A DNA stretch of 64,000 nt from Mucilaginibacter conchicola. GTDB taxonomy: Bacteria > Bacteroidota > Bacteroidia > Sphingobacteriales > Sphingobacteriaceae. Each line of letters opens with the position of its first letter. Position 1 is the first letter of the stretch. Made by a program: the position numbers and the translations under genes. Location of the stretch: contig NZ_QWDC01000001.1 of assembly GCF_003432115.1 (NCBI RefSeq), positions 806,001 through 870,000 of the forward strand, written 5' to 3'. Below are positions 36,035 to 44,931 of the stretch, piece by piece. Under the pieces are notes generated by a model. It was not told the DNA's origin, did not search any database, and saw nothing but the letters and a program-made list of their open reading frames with translations.

Positions 36035-37072
36035 CTATCTTACGTTAAAACGGAATTTAATAAACTGGTTGTATTGACCATCCGGCCTCAATATGGCCGA
36101 CGGAAAATACTGGTGATTGATACCATCAGGATAATGCTGGCACTCCAGGCATACAGCGCTGAAAGGTTTGTATGCCTGCCCGCCTCGCCCCTCTGTATCT
36201 AAATATTGAGCGGTGTAAACCATTATACCAGGGTACGAGGTGAACACTTTCAGTTCACGACCTGTCGCCGGGTCATAAAGTTCGGCCTGTGCCTTTTCGG
36301 CGTTTTGATCTAAAAGGGTAAAATATCTGTTGAGGCCAGTTTCAATTGGCCTTGAAGAATCTAAAATATCACCCAGAAGCCTGCCGTTGATGAAGCCATC
36401 CGTATCAATAAAGATCTTGCCGGTTGGCAGGTAATTCTCATCACTCTCTAAATATGAACCTGCGCTGATACTCAACCTCTGATTCGTGACTAAATTATCC
36501 GTACCCGAGAGATTAAAGTACGCGTGATTGGTAAAATTGGCGATGGTTGGTTTATCCGTTTCCGCTTCATAACCAATGTACAGTTCGTTATCATCGTTCC
36601 AGGTGAAAGTTACTTTCAGTTTCAGGGTTCCGGGATAACCGCCGGTGCCGTCCTCATCAAGCAAGGTCATGCGAATTGTATCATCGCTCAACTCAAAATC
36701 AAACACCCGTTGGTGATAACCTGCAAAACCGCCGTGGTTAGAGTTTTCCCCGTCATTCTTGTCCAAATAATAATCTTTGCCATCGATTGTAAAAGAGGCG
36801 TTGCCTATACGGTTGGCAAAACGCCCTATAGTTGAGCCTATGTAGTATGTATCGTTAAGATAAGCCTGCAGATCATCATACCCTAAAATTACGCTGCCGG
36901 TATCGCCATTCTTATCAGGTACAACCACGTTTACAAGCGTTGCGCCGTAGTTGGTTAGCTCTACGTAATTTCCGTAGGCGTTGGTGATCCTGAAAAGATA
37001 TACATCTTTCCCGCCGTGTTTGCCCCAGGGCTTTACCTGTATCTTTATTGCAGTTTCTGCTTGCATAATCAT
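36035..37072 (-). CDS. galM: Galactose mutarotase (aldose 1-epimerase)
   Basis: A 345-residue epimerase that interconverts alpha- and beta-galactose. It has LTNYGATLVNVVVPDKNG, the NRIGNASF region, the catalytic His in NHAYFNLSG and the catalytic Glu in AVCLECQHYPD near the C-terminus. There is no signal peptide, so it is cytosolic. Its ATG overlaps the stop of the upstream glycosidase by one base (TAATG on the minus strand), indicating coupled translation, and the porter gene follows by 8 bp. Confidence 0.94.
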   Translation of the reverse strand: MIMQAETAIKIQVKPWGKHGGKDVYLFRITNAYGNYVELTNYGATLVNVVVPDKNGDTGSVILGYDDLQAYLNDTYYIGSTIGRFANRIGNASFTIDGKDYYLDKNDGENSNHGGFAGYHQRVFDFELSDDTIRMTLLDEDGTGGYPGTLKLKVTFTWNDDNELYIGYEAETDKPTIANFTNHAYFNLSGTDNLVTNQRLSISAGSYLESDENYLPTGKIFIDTDGFINGRLLGDILDSSRPIETGLNRYFTLLDQNAEKAQAELYDPATGRELKVFTSYPGIMVYTAQYLDTEGRGGQAYKPFSAVCLECQHYPDGINHQYFPSAILRPDGQYNQFIKFRFNVR

Positions 37073-39333
37073 TACTTTACAGGTACTAACTTCACCATCA
37101 ATGCATCAGCGGCATTAGTTTGCAGTTCAAAATGCTCATCGTTAGCCGCAATGGTTTTAATAACGGCATTGGTCATAAAATCTCTTAATTCGTAGCGCTG
37201 GCCTTGCTTCAGGTGAAGTGTATTGCGGTTAAAACTGGTTTTGTAACCTTGTTTGGTATCGAAATTAAATATAGCCAAAAGCCCTTTCTTTTCATGGTAA
37301 AAATCCATCTGTTGGTCAAAGGTTTCACCATCGGCAAATTTTAGTGGTGTAAAGGCTTCCGGCTTGCTGAAAAAATCGCAGATATACTTGTTATTCAGAA
37401 ACTTTTGTGCGCGTACTGCTGCGGTTTTATCCCTAAAATCAGACCCATCGCCCAGGATACTCCCCATCACCATCATGGCGTAAAGGCGTACCTTTATTTC
37501 CTGCTCGTTCAGCTCAGGATTTTTCTGAAATTTCTTCATTATCGCCACATCCATGTTGGTGTACGGCCAAAGTGTGCCCTGCGCCCAGCCCATGTGCGAT
37601 GCCGATGCCAACGAAGCCTCGGTACTGCCCCACGATGGGAAACCTTTCTGGTCATCGCGCAGGTGCGAGTACACATCCGTGCTGATGAAACGGGCATGGG
37701 CATACTGGTTAGGAAAGGTTGGCGAGATAGCCATGGTGATGAAAATATCCTTGCCCATAATAGAATCGGCCAGGGTTTTAAACATCTTCAGCCCGCGGTC
37801 ATAAGCCTGCATGCCGGTACGTACTGTAGTATCATATCTTGTAGTAGACTCCAGCGAACCTGCCGAAAGGAAATCTATCTTGATAAACTTAGCGCCAATA
37901 GCTTTTGCTTTTTTTAACTGTGCAATGATGTTTTCGCGCACGGCCGGGTGCGTTGGGTCTAAGGCGTAGGCACCAAAGCTGTCGCCCTCTCCTTTATAGA
38001 AGATGGGTTTGTGATCTTTATCGGTCAGCACCACATCGCGCAGGTAATAATCTGTTTGGGCAAATTTGCCGTTCACAATGGCGTTGGCCCATGACCATTG
38101 TGCAAACAAACTGCAATAGAAACCTATCTGCTGGCCCTTTGATTCGGCATACTTGCCCAACTCGGCAAGTTTATCAACAGTGTAGATGTTCTGATCGTGC
38201 GAATCAATGCTAAGCACCGGTTTGCCATAAGCATTGAAATTCTTTAATCCGCCGATAAAATCCGTGATCTGTTTAACGCCCGGCGGGAACATTACCTTCT
38301 CGTAGCCCAGCACGCCCTCTACCCCGAAACTGTTCCAATAGAATGGTGGCGGGCCTTTCCATTCCAACTTGCCGTTTTGGTCTTCGTTTGCTTTGCCGAA
38401 ACCCTTGAAATCGGCCAGCATATCACCGGTACAACCCAGGTATATGGTTGGCGACGATAATTCTGAACCTACCATAGTGCCGTGCAGTGCATGGTCATGC
38501 GTACCATCCTGCCCGCCGTGGCTACGCTCCAGTTTAGGAACGTCGGCTGTGGCTACGCCACCAAAAACATAAAGCGAATCGCCCTCGCCTGTACTGCCTT
38601 TAAAGCGGTAGGCAATACCCGTCTTCCAAAAATCGTGTTTGATAGAACCCAGCACAAAACCTTTTTGCGACTTATAATCATATAACGACGCAAACTCATA
38701 GCTGATGCCCGCGGTGGTACCGTTTGCATCTGCCGGTGGTGCCTGGGTAAGGATATTCACCCAGCTATCATTATCAAAGGGTACATCCAGTATCCTTGGT
38801 GCGCTGCCGCCTACTTTGAACGAGCCGTTTTGCTTTGGCGATACAGCTATTGGCGATATATCACGACTCTCCAGCCTTGCACCTTTTGTGCTAATTACTT
38901 TTGTATCGATGAAGAGTTCTTTACGGCCATTATAAACCGCAATACGTTGCTGCAAAGTGCAAGGTTTATCACCGCCGGTATGGTTAATAGTGATCAGCGC
39001 ACCTTTGCCAAGCTTATCATTCAGCTCAGACAGTTTATAGCTGTGCAACGGAAAATCTGATGAATTGATGCGACCTGTGCCTACCAGGTCAGCGCTGATG
39101 ATAGCATTATTAATGCTTGTGCCATTGCCCCAGGTATAATTGGTTTTGCCTGTCTTCAGATCGGCTTTTAAATGCAGGCTGCCACGGTTTACTACAACAC
39201 TATCATCGTAAGTATGTATCTCCTGCGCCAATGCGTTCAGCGGCATGGCTAATGCAGCCATGGCAACCCATTTTTGGATATTAATACGACGACGGAGCAC
39301 TCCCTTTGCAGGCGAATTAATGTTCTTCAGCAT
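37072..39333 (-). CDS. Clan GH-D-like alpha-galactosidase (melibiase-like)
   Basis: A 753-residue exported glycosidase. I start at the ATG 39333 (MLKNINSP), because the 16 upstream residues add nothing and the signal core WVAMAALAMPLNALAQ then follows an n-region. An N-terminal beta-sandwich of about 290 residues precedes a TIM barrel with IGFYCSLFAQWSW, AYALDPTHPAV and the likely nucleophile Asp in KFIKIDFLS (about residue 487), then ITMAISPTFP and FISTDVYSHLRDD. It resembles melibiase-type alpha-galactosidases but is clearly distinct from the GH36 enzyme in this cluster. The CAZy family needs a profile search. It is the first gene of the leftward cluster. Confidence 0.78.
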   Translation of the reverse strand: MLKNINSPAKGVLRRRINIQKWVAMAALAMPLNALAQEIHTYDDSVVVNRGSLHLKADLKTGKTNYTWGNGTSINNAIISADLVGTGRINSSDFPLHSYKLSELNDKLGKGALITINHTGGDKPCTLQQRIAVYNGRKELFIDTKVISTKGARLESRDISPIAVSPKQNGSFKVGGSAPRILDVPFDNDSWVNILTQAPPADANGTTAGISYEFASLYDYKSQKGFVLGSIKHDFWKTGIAYRFKGSTGEGDSLYVFGGVATADVPKLERSHGGQDGTHDHALHGTMVGSELSSPTIYLGCTGDMLADFKGFGKANEDQNGKLEWKGPPPFYWNSFGVEGVLGYEKVMFPPGVKQITDFIGGLKNFNAYGKPVLSIDSHDQNIYTVDKLAELGKYAESKGQQIGFYCSLFAQWSWANAIVNGKFAQTDYYLRDVVLTDKDHKPIFYKGEGDSFGAYALDPTHPAVRENIIAQLKKAKAIGAKFIKIDFLSAGSLESTTRYDTTVRTGMQAYDRGLKMFKTLADSIMGKDIFITMAISPTFPNQYAHARFISTDVYSHLRDDQKGFPSWGSTEASLASASHMGWAQGTLWPYTNMDVAIMKKFQKNPELNEQEIKVRLYAMMVMGSILGDGSDFRDKTAAVRAQKFLNNKYICDFFSKPEAFTPLKFADGETFDQQMDFYHEKKGLLAIFNFDTKQGYKTSFNRNTLHLKQGQRYELRDFMTNAVIKTIAANDEHFELQTNAADALMVKLVPVK

Positions 39334-39559
39334 AAAGCATAACGTTGTATGATGGCCGCACCTAACCCTTGGGGTATACAATGGCAGCGCGTATCATAAG
39401 AGGTTTATAATGGCTTATTGATAAAATAAAAGTAACGGCTGGCAGGGGCTAAAAACATGGATAATGCTTTTAAAATTATGGATTATATTGTCATCACACG
39501 TCAGTTACATTTGCTATATTTATATTTCCGATAATAAACCTGGTTATCCCCTTATTGAT

Positions 39560-40456
39560 ATGGACTTTAATGCTGCGCAACGTAAAGGTGTGAAGGAAGG
39601 CTTCATAGGCCAAAAAATGATAGTTCTACCGCCGAACATTAAAAAGCGTTTGCTTGGCAATGCTCTTACCAGCGGTTTTTACTTAACGGCAATAGGTTTT
39701 TACCCCAAAGCCGAGAACCACGACATTTACCGCAAAACGGGCAGCGGCCAGTATATTCTATTGTACTGCATAGAGGGCGAAGGCCATATCGAGATCAACA
39801 ATGCAGCGCACCATCTAAAACCTAATACCTACTTCGTTGTACCCAAAAACATTACCCACCGCTACTACAGTGATCCGCAAAATCCATGGACGATTTACTG
39901 GGCGCACTTTACCGGCCCGGTGGCGGATAATCTTTACCAGCGCTACCTTGATGAACAACCTGCACAGGTAAGGGATATCCCGCTAAACCAAAACGCCATC
40001 GAGGTTTTTGAACAGCTGTATAACATACTGGAGAATAGCTTTAACGATGAGTCGTTGGAGATTGTGAATATGAACTTTCAATATTTTATCAATTCGCTCA
40101 TCTACTACCCTTACGTTAAAAAAATGATCTATGATAAGGACTCGGTAAGTAAGGCCATATCGTACATGAAACAGAATATAAACAGGCACTTTAGTTTGGA
40201 GCAACTGGCTAACCTGCAAGGCTTATCCATCTCACAATTTTCAAGACACTTTAAACAGAAAACAGGCTCAACCCCTATCCAATACTTTAACTTTTTAAAG
40301 ATCCAGCACTCCTGCCAGTACCTTTATTTTACAGAGAAAAGCGTAAAAGAGATCTGTGTTGAGCTGGGTTTTGACGACCAGTTTTACTTTACCCGCCTGT
40401 TTACCGGGCTTATGGGTGTATCGCCAACGCAATACCGCAAAACCCATAAAAAATAA
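39560..40456 (+). CDS. AraC-family regulator of the galactoside cluster
   Basis: A cupin-type AraC activator. The reading frame opens at 39464, but residues before ATG 39560 (MDFNAAQRKG) look like untranslated leader, so I use 39560 (298 residues). The N-terminal cupin (IEGEGHIEINNAAHHLKPNTYFVVP) would bind a sugar. The C-terminal HTH pair contains FSLEQLANLQGLSISQFSRHFKQKTGSTP and VCELGF-like ICVELGFDDQFYFTRLF. It is divergent from the glycosidase-porter operon and lies between it and the SusCD operon, so it probably controls one or both. Confidence 0.92.
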   Translation: MDFNAAQRKGVKEGFIGQKMIVLPPNIKKRLLGNALTSGFYLTAIGFYPKAENHDIYRKTGSGQYILLYCIEGEGHIEINNAAHHLKPNTYFVVPKNITHRYYSDPQNPWTIYWAHFTGPVADNLYQRYLDEQPAQVRDIPLNQNAIEVFEQLYNILENSFNDESLEIVNMNFQYFINSLIYYPYVKKMIYDKDSVSKAISYMKQNINRHFSLEQLANLQGLSISQFSRHFKQKTGSTPIQYFNFLKIQHSCQYLYFTEKSVKEICVELGFDDQFYFTRLFTGLMGVSPTQYRKTHKK

Positions 40457-40485
40457 AAAGGCCTGCCAAAACAGGCAGGCCCACA
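40456..40485 (-). terminator. Terminator of the SusCD operon
   Basis: Stem GGCCTGCC (40460-40467) with GGCAGGCC (40474-40481). On the minus strand the stem is followed by CCTTTTTATTTTT, so it terminates the leftward SusCD operon, and it may also stop the rightward AraC transcript. Confidence 0.8.
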
Positions 40486-40507
40486 CTTTATATTAATCAA
40501 ACGCAAA

Positions 40508-41719
40508 CTATTTAACGGTACGTGCAAACGTGAACTCTATGGCGTGGAAATAGTTATCGCCACCCCATGTTTCTAACACTTTAAAGCGAATGTAGCGCAC
40601 CGGCATTACGCCCGGCAAAAAGGTGAATGGTTCGCCTTGTGCATAATCAGCATCGGCCTGGGTGGTTTGCCCTTTTGGCAAGCCAGATGGTTTGATAGAC
40701 TGGAATGAACCTAACCTCGTCCACCCGTTAAATGTGCCATCACTGTTAGGGCTGTTGGTTCCCCAAATCTCGAAACGCTTAACGTTGCCATAATTATATA
40801 AGCCCGACATACGTTGCCAGATGCGCAACCGCGCCAGTTCCTGCACGCTACCCAGATCAATGGTGATCCAGAAAGGAAGGCTTTGCCCCGGCGTGTGGAA
40901 ACCCGGTTCGTTGTAATTATTATCCCACAAATAAGGCAACACCCAACCATACTCCGACCGGATATCAGACGGCAGCGACATGGCTTTCATCTGTCCCTTA
41001 TTCACATCGGCAATAGGGTAAATTGTTGGATAAGTATCCGCATCCGGCACTTTAAAATTATCTATGGCATTTGCTACCGGCAAATATGATGAGCGGTAAT
41101 TGATAGCTGTTCCGTATTTAAAGTTAGGCAACACCACTGCAGTATCAGCAGCTAAGAGCGTTCTCTCCTGCGCAGCACCTGCATTATCGGTATAAGTGAT
41201 GGCGGTGCTCACATTGTTCGGATCGGCTTTGATAAAATTAAGCGTAACCGAGCCATCCAAATTGTACACGTAAGGATGTTGGGGGTTTGATGGCCTGTTA
41301 GTTAAACTCCCGGCAAATGATGACCCGTACACGCGTACGTTATCAAGGTTTTGCCCGATAGACCTGTTACCATCTTTATCCAGCGTGATGAGTTTAAAGC
41401 TGTACACATACTCCTTAAGATTATCGATCACAGTACTTATACTATCCGCCGGATCTGTGGTAGTAGCGGGCACTATGGCCGAATCAAGTCCGTTATTCCA
41501 TTTTACTACATAGCTGGTAATTGATGGATCGGGGCTTGGTGTCCAAACCAGTTTTACCCTCAGGTTACCGGGATAATAACGGAACTTTGATGCCAGGCCT
41601 GGATAGACTTTCTCTTTGCCGGCCAGGAAACGTTTGTAATCGTCATCGTACCTTTTGCATCCCCAGGCGGCGAGGCAAATAAGCAGGGCAAATATGCCAA
41701 TGTTGTATCTCTGTTTCAT
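40508..41719 (-). CDS. Surface lipoprotein, DUF4998 with C-terminal discoidin-like domain
   Basis: A 403-residue lipoprotein with lipobox AWGC (Cys21) followed by KRYDDDY. Residues about 25-120 match DUF4998 (a fibronectin-like fold with YPGLASKFRYYPGNLRVKLVWTPSPDPSI). The C-terminal third looks like a galactose-binding, F5/8 type C or DUF5000 domain (PFWITIDLGSVQELARLRIWQRMSG..RFEIWGT, then MPVRYIRFKVLETWGG). It is in the SusE/F position of the operon, so it probably binds glycan at the cell surface. It follows the DUF4959 gene by 21 bp. Confidence 0.85.
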   Translation of the reverse strand: MKQRYNIGIFALLICLAAWGCKRYDDDYKRFLAGKEKVYPGLASKFRYYPGNLRVKLVWTPSPDPSITSYVVKWNNGLDSAIVPATTTDPADSISTVIDNLKEYVYSFKLITLDKDGNRSIGQNLDNVRVYGSSFAGSLTNRPSNPQHPYVYNLDGSVTLNFIKADPNNVSTAITYTDNAGAAQERTLLAADTAVVLPNFKYGTAINYRSSYLPVANAIDNFKVPDADTYPTIYPIADVNKGQMKAMSLPSDIRSEYGWVLPYLWDNNYNEPGFHTPGQSLPFWITIDLGSVQELARLRIWQRMSGLYNYGNVKRFEIWGTNSPNSDGTFNGWTRLGSFQSIKPSGLPKGQTTQADADYAQGEPFTFLPGVMPVRYIRFKVLETWGGDNYFHAIEFTFARTVK

Positions 41720-41740
41720 TTGAATACTTTTTACCTGTGT

Positions 41741-43000
41741 TTATAATGGGTTACCGTACAATGATATCTCCAACGCGTTCACGTAATTAAGCCCGCCCCA
41801 GGTTTCGGTACATACAAACCTGATGTATTTGGTGGCCGGTGCCTCAAACGGAATTTTGAAGTTTACGCCATCCTGTACAAATTTTGCGTCGGCGGCATTG
41901 GCCTGGTTTGGCGGTAAACCCGATGGCGGGTTAGGGAATGTAAAATTGCCCATGTTTATCCAGTCGCCCACAACGGTACCAGGTGCCGAGTTCTTCGGCA
42001 GTTCTACATCGGCGGGCAGGTCTTTATCGGTTCCCCAAAGCGTCATACGCTTAATGTTCTGATAGGCATATACCCCACCGTTAACACGCTCCCATAGTAT
42101 AAAGCGGCTTAATTTGGCGCTAACACCCAGGCTAAAGGTACCCTGCATACGCGGAGCAGGGTCGGTATGCCAGCCCGGTTCGCCGGTGTTACCATCAAAG
42201 AAATTCTTAAACACCCAGCCGTAGCCAATAGGGCTGTCGGTAGGTTTAATGTATTCGCGAAATTTGCTCTTATCCAGCAGGGTCTCAAAATATGGCGTAA
42301 GTGTTTTGAACAAAGTGTCTGATACGTTGCCGAACCTGTCTGTAGTGTACACACCAAACTTGCGCGGCACCGCATCATAGCCCCTTACTGATACATTTAC
42401 GGTATCGGTACTGATATAGGTTGGTTTTTCGTCTACGTACTTTTTAGCCGTTTCATCATAGGCAATAACATGCACTGCTATAGCTGCCTTATCGGGGTTA
42501 AGCGTAAAGAAATTAGCACCGCCAAAATCGGGCGTAATATCAATATTAGAGTTTACACGCTGATAATTTGGCGTAAGCGGATGCACTTTTACCGTTACCG
42601 GGTCTGATTTTACCTCGGCGCGACTAACAGCATATAAGGTTACTTCGTACTCCTGCTCGCGGGCGTAACCGTCAGTAAGAATGGTATCGGTATAATAGCT
42701 TGCCTTTGTTTCGCGTACGCGGCTGCCGTTTATCTTGTAGCTGGCTAAAACGTACAACAAGTTCTGCGAGTTAGGCAGTTTATAAGTGATCTTGGCGCTG
42801 CCGTTTTGGTTGATCACCTTTACATCGGTAACCACGCCCGGCTTTGTTTTATCGTCGGACACTACCGAAATGTTCGACTCGCTTTTTTTGCATGATGATG
42901 CAGCCAGCATCAACAGCAGCGATGTTATAATGACAGAAGAAAAGCTGTTTCTTCTTTTGATTTGATTTTTCATACCAAAATTTTTAAATGTCTGTTGCAT
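41741..43000 (-). CDS. Surface lipoprotein, DUF4959/DUF5126/DUF5000
   Basis: A surface lipoprotein of up to 419 residues. The likely start is Met10 (MKNQIKRRNS), giving a signal peptide with lipobox AASSC. Domains: DUF4959 (about 50-150, PGVVTDVKVINQNGSAKITYKLP), DUF5126 in the middle (DITPDFGGANFFTLNPDKA) and a C-terminal discoidin-like DUF5000 (LSRFILWERVNGG..KRMTLWGT, ATKYIRFVCTETWGGLNYV). It shares its C-terminal domain with the next gene, so the two may be functional partners. It abuts the SusD gene (1 bp). Confidence 0.87.
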   Translation of the reverse strand: MQQTFKNFGMKNQIKRRNSFSSVIITSLLLMLAASSCKKSESNISVVSDDKTKPGVVTDVKVINQNGSAKITYKLPNSQNLLYVLASYKINGSRVRETKASYYTDTILTDGYAREQEYEVTLYAVSRAEVKSDPVTVKVHPLTPNYQRVNSNIDITPDFGGANFFTLNPDKAAIAVHVIAYDETAKKYVDEKPTYISTDTVNVSVRGYDAVPRKFGVYTTDRFGNVSDTLFKTLTPYFETLLDKSKFREYIKPTDSPIGYGWVFKNFFDGNTGEPGWHTDPAPRMQGTFSLGVSAKLSRFILWERVNGGVYAYQNIKRMTLWGTDKDLPADVELPKNSAPGTVVGDWINMGNFTFPNPPSGLPPNQANAADAKFVQDGVNFKIPFEAPATKYIRFVCTETWGGLNYVNALEISLYGNPL

Positions 43001-43001
43001 C

Positions 43002-44912
43002 TTACCAGTATGGGTTTTGCGTAAGGTTATCGTTAATGATAAGGCTATTGGTGCTTATTGGCCACAAATAATCTCTAATACTGAATACCGGCTGATAAAC
43101 CGTTTGCGGGCGATAGAAATTTGCCGGGTTTGATTCATAGATATTCCAGCCCTGTACCGGTTTGCTCAGCACATCCTGCAGCTCTTTCCAACGGCGCAGG
43201 TCCCAACCGCTTTGGCCCTCGAAACAAAGTTCGATACGCCTTTCCTGGTGGATTATCTGGCGCAAGCCATCTTTTGTACCCGGCTTGCCCGCATTTTTAG
43301 AATACATTGACCATGCTTCCTGCACACCTTTTAAGCCTGCACGGGCACGCACCCGGTCAATGTAGGTGTACACTTCTGTTGATGGGCCATTGGCTTCGTT
43401 CAAACACTCGGCATATAACAGGTATAAACCGGATAAACGGATCAAGGGCAGTTTAAAATCACTGGCGGTAAATACGTTATCATACACACTTAAATAATTG
43501 GCCAGCTTTTTGGGCCAGTAGGCAGTAGCATTGGTAGCATATAAACTTTTTGGGCCGGCCAAAGCAGTTTCGCCGCGGGCCTGTACGTAGTAGGCATCGG
43601 CCTCGTTTATTTTGCCGTTACCAAACCATATACCGCCATCAAAACCAATGTTTGCATAAAACCTTTTCTCGCGGTGAAAATGCAGTTTTGCGGTAGTGTA
43701 ACCATTTTTTATGTACGAAGCATCCTCATCGCCGGCTACCTGCAGGTTGTACCTGCCATTGTAATCAAAGGTTTTGTCCTCATTCATCGGCACGCCGTTA
43801 TCAGTGTAGTACAAATCGGCCGTACTTAATGGTACTGAGAAATTTGACGGCACCGACGATGCTAAGCCGGGCGATTTCTCCGTCATCCTTGGGATGGTAA
43901 AGTTTTGATAAGGGAAGCCATAGTTTAAAGCCCATATCAGCTCGGGGTTTTGCTCCCACCTATCGGTGATAAGGCCCTGCAGTTTCAGTATATCTTTCAT
44001 CTTATCTGATACCGTACCCACACTTACGGCAGGCACTTTATCGTAAAGCTGCAGGCTCTGTTTTTCGGCTTCGGTTATGGCATCTTTACAGGCTGCAGCG
44101 GCCTTTTCCCAAAGTGTTGGGTCAACGGCGGTGCTGAAAAGGTTTTTACCTTCTTTATCTTTAAAGCTGGCATAATCGGGGTTGCCGTTAAACAGCGGAC
44201 TGGCCTCTGTGGCCATTATCTCGGCCTTTAATGCCATGGCCATTACTTTGGTAGCACGGCCATACTCAAGCGTTTGGTTCTGGATCATTGGCGGCAGATC
44301 AGGGATGGCCTCGTCCATTAATGATAAAATATAATCAAAGCTTTCTTTAACCGATGCGCGTTTGCGTTTTATCACATCAACCGGCGCATCAATAGCGTTA
44401 TTGTCTTTTATCAGTACAATTGGCCCGTACATCCGTACCAAATAATAATGGTAGAATGCTTTAAGAAATTTAGTCTCGGCTATCCATCTCAATTTTTCGG
44501 CAGCACTCAGGTCAATTGGTTTATCAATATTCTCTAACATGATATTGCATCGCCTTAAGGCTTGGTAAAGTGCCTGACCACCGTTCGATCCATCCCAGTA
44601 ATTCAGTGATGGGTTAGCAGCTGTTTGTAAACCGCGCGGAAGGCTGAAGCCGGTCTCATCAAAAAAATGGAAATCGGTGTTGTTCACATAAACTATCTCT
44701 GTTGAGTAAACAAAGCCCGGGCTTTTCACCACCTCGTTAAGGTGTTGCATGGTTGAGTAACAGGTGAAAAGGTAGTCTTCCGTCTCGTTACGGTTCCTGA
44801 AAGTATAGTCCAACGTAGCCACATTATCGGGCACTATGTCCAAATACTTTTTGCACGACTGGCTAAGGGTACAAACCGCCGCCAGTATTATAATTCTTAT
44901 GTATGCTTTCAT
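43002..44912 (-). CDS. susD: RagB/SusD family nutrient-uptake outer-membrane lipoprotein
   Basis: A 636-residue SusD-like protein with lipobox QSC (Cys20) followed by KKYLD. TPR-type helices lie at about 60-220, and the family C-terminal segment QIIHQERRIELCFEGQSGWDLRRW is present. It forms the lid over the SusC channel and binds oligosaccharide. The length, above the usual 500-600, includes an extended central region. It lies between susC and the two surface lipoprotein genes. Confidence 0.95.
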   Translation of the reverse strand: MKAYIRIIILAAVCTLSQSCKKYLDIVPDNVATLDYTFRNRNETEDYLFTCYSTMQHLNEVVKSPGFVYSTEIVYVNNTDFHFFDETGFSLPRGLQTAANPSLNYWDGSNGGQALYQALRRCNIMLENIDKPIDLSAAEKLRWIAETKFLKAFYHYYLVRMYGPIVLIKDNNAIDAPVDVIKRKRASVKESFDYILSLMDEAIPDLPPMIQNQTLEYGRATKVMAMALKAEIMATEASPLFNGNPDYASFKDKEGKNLFSTAVDPTLWEKAAAACKDAITEAEKQSLQLYDKVPAVSVGTVSDKMKDILKLQGLITDRWEQNPELIWALNYGFPYQNFTIPRMTEKSPGLASSVPSNFSVPLSTADLYYTDNGVPMNEDKTFDYNGRYNLQVAGDEDASYIKNGYTTAKLHFHREKRFYANIGFDGGIWFGNGKINEADAYYVQARGETALAGPKSLYATNATAYWPKKLANYLSVYDNVFTASDFKLPLIRLSGLYLLYAECLNEANGPSTEVYTYIDRVRARAGLKGVQEAWSMYSKNAGKPGTKDGLRQIIHQERRIELCFEGQSGWDLRRWKELQDVLSKPVQGWNIYESNPANFYRPQTVYQPVFSIRDYLWPISTNSLIINDNLTQNPYW

Positions 44913-44931
44913 TTCTATTAACCTTTATTGT

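Noticed and set aside
39464..39559. N-terminal 32 residues of the AraC gene from 39464
   Set aside because: The segment is hydrophobic and A/T-rich without family similarity, and the cupin domain alignment begins soon after ATG 39560.
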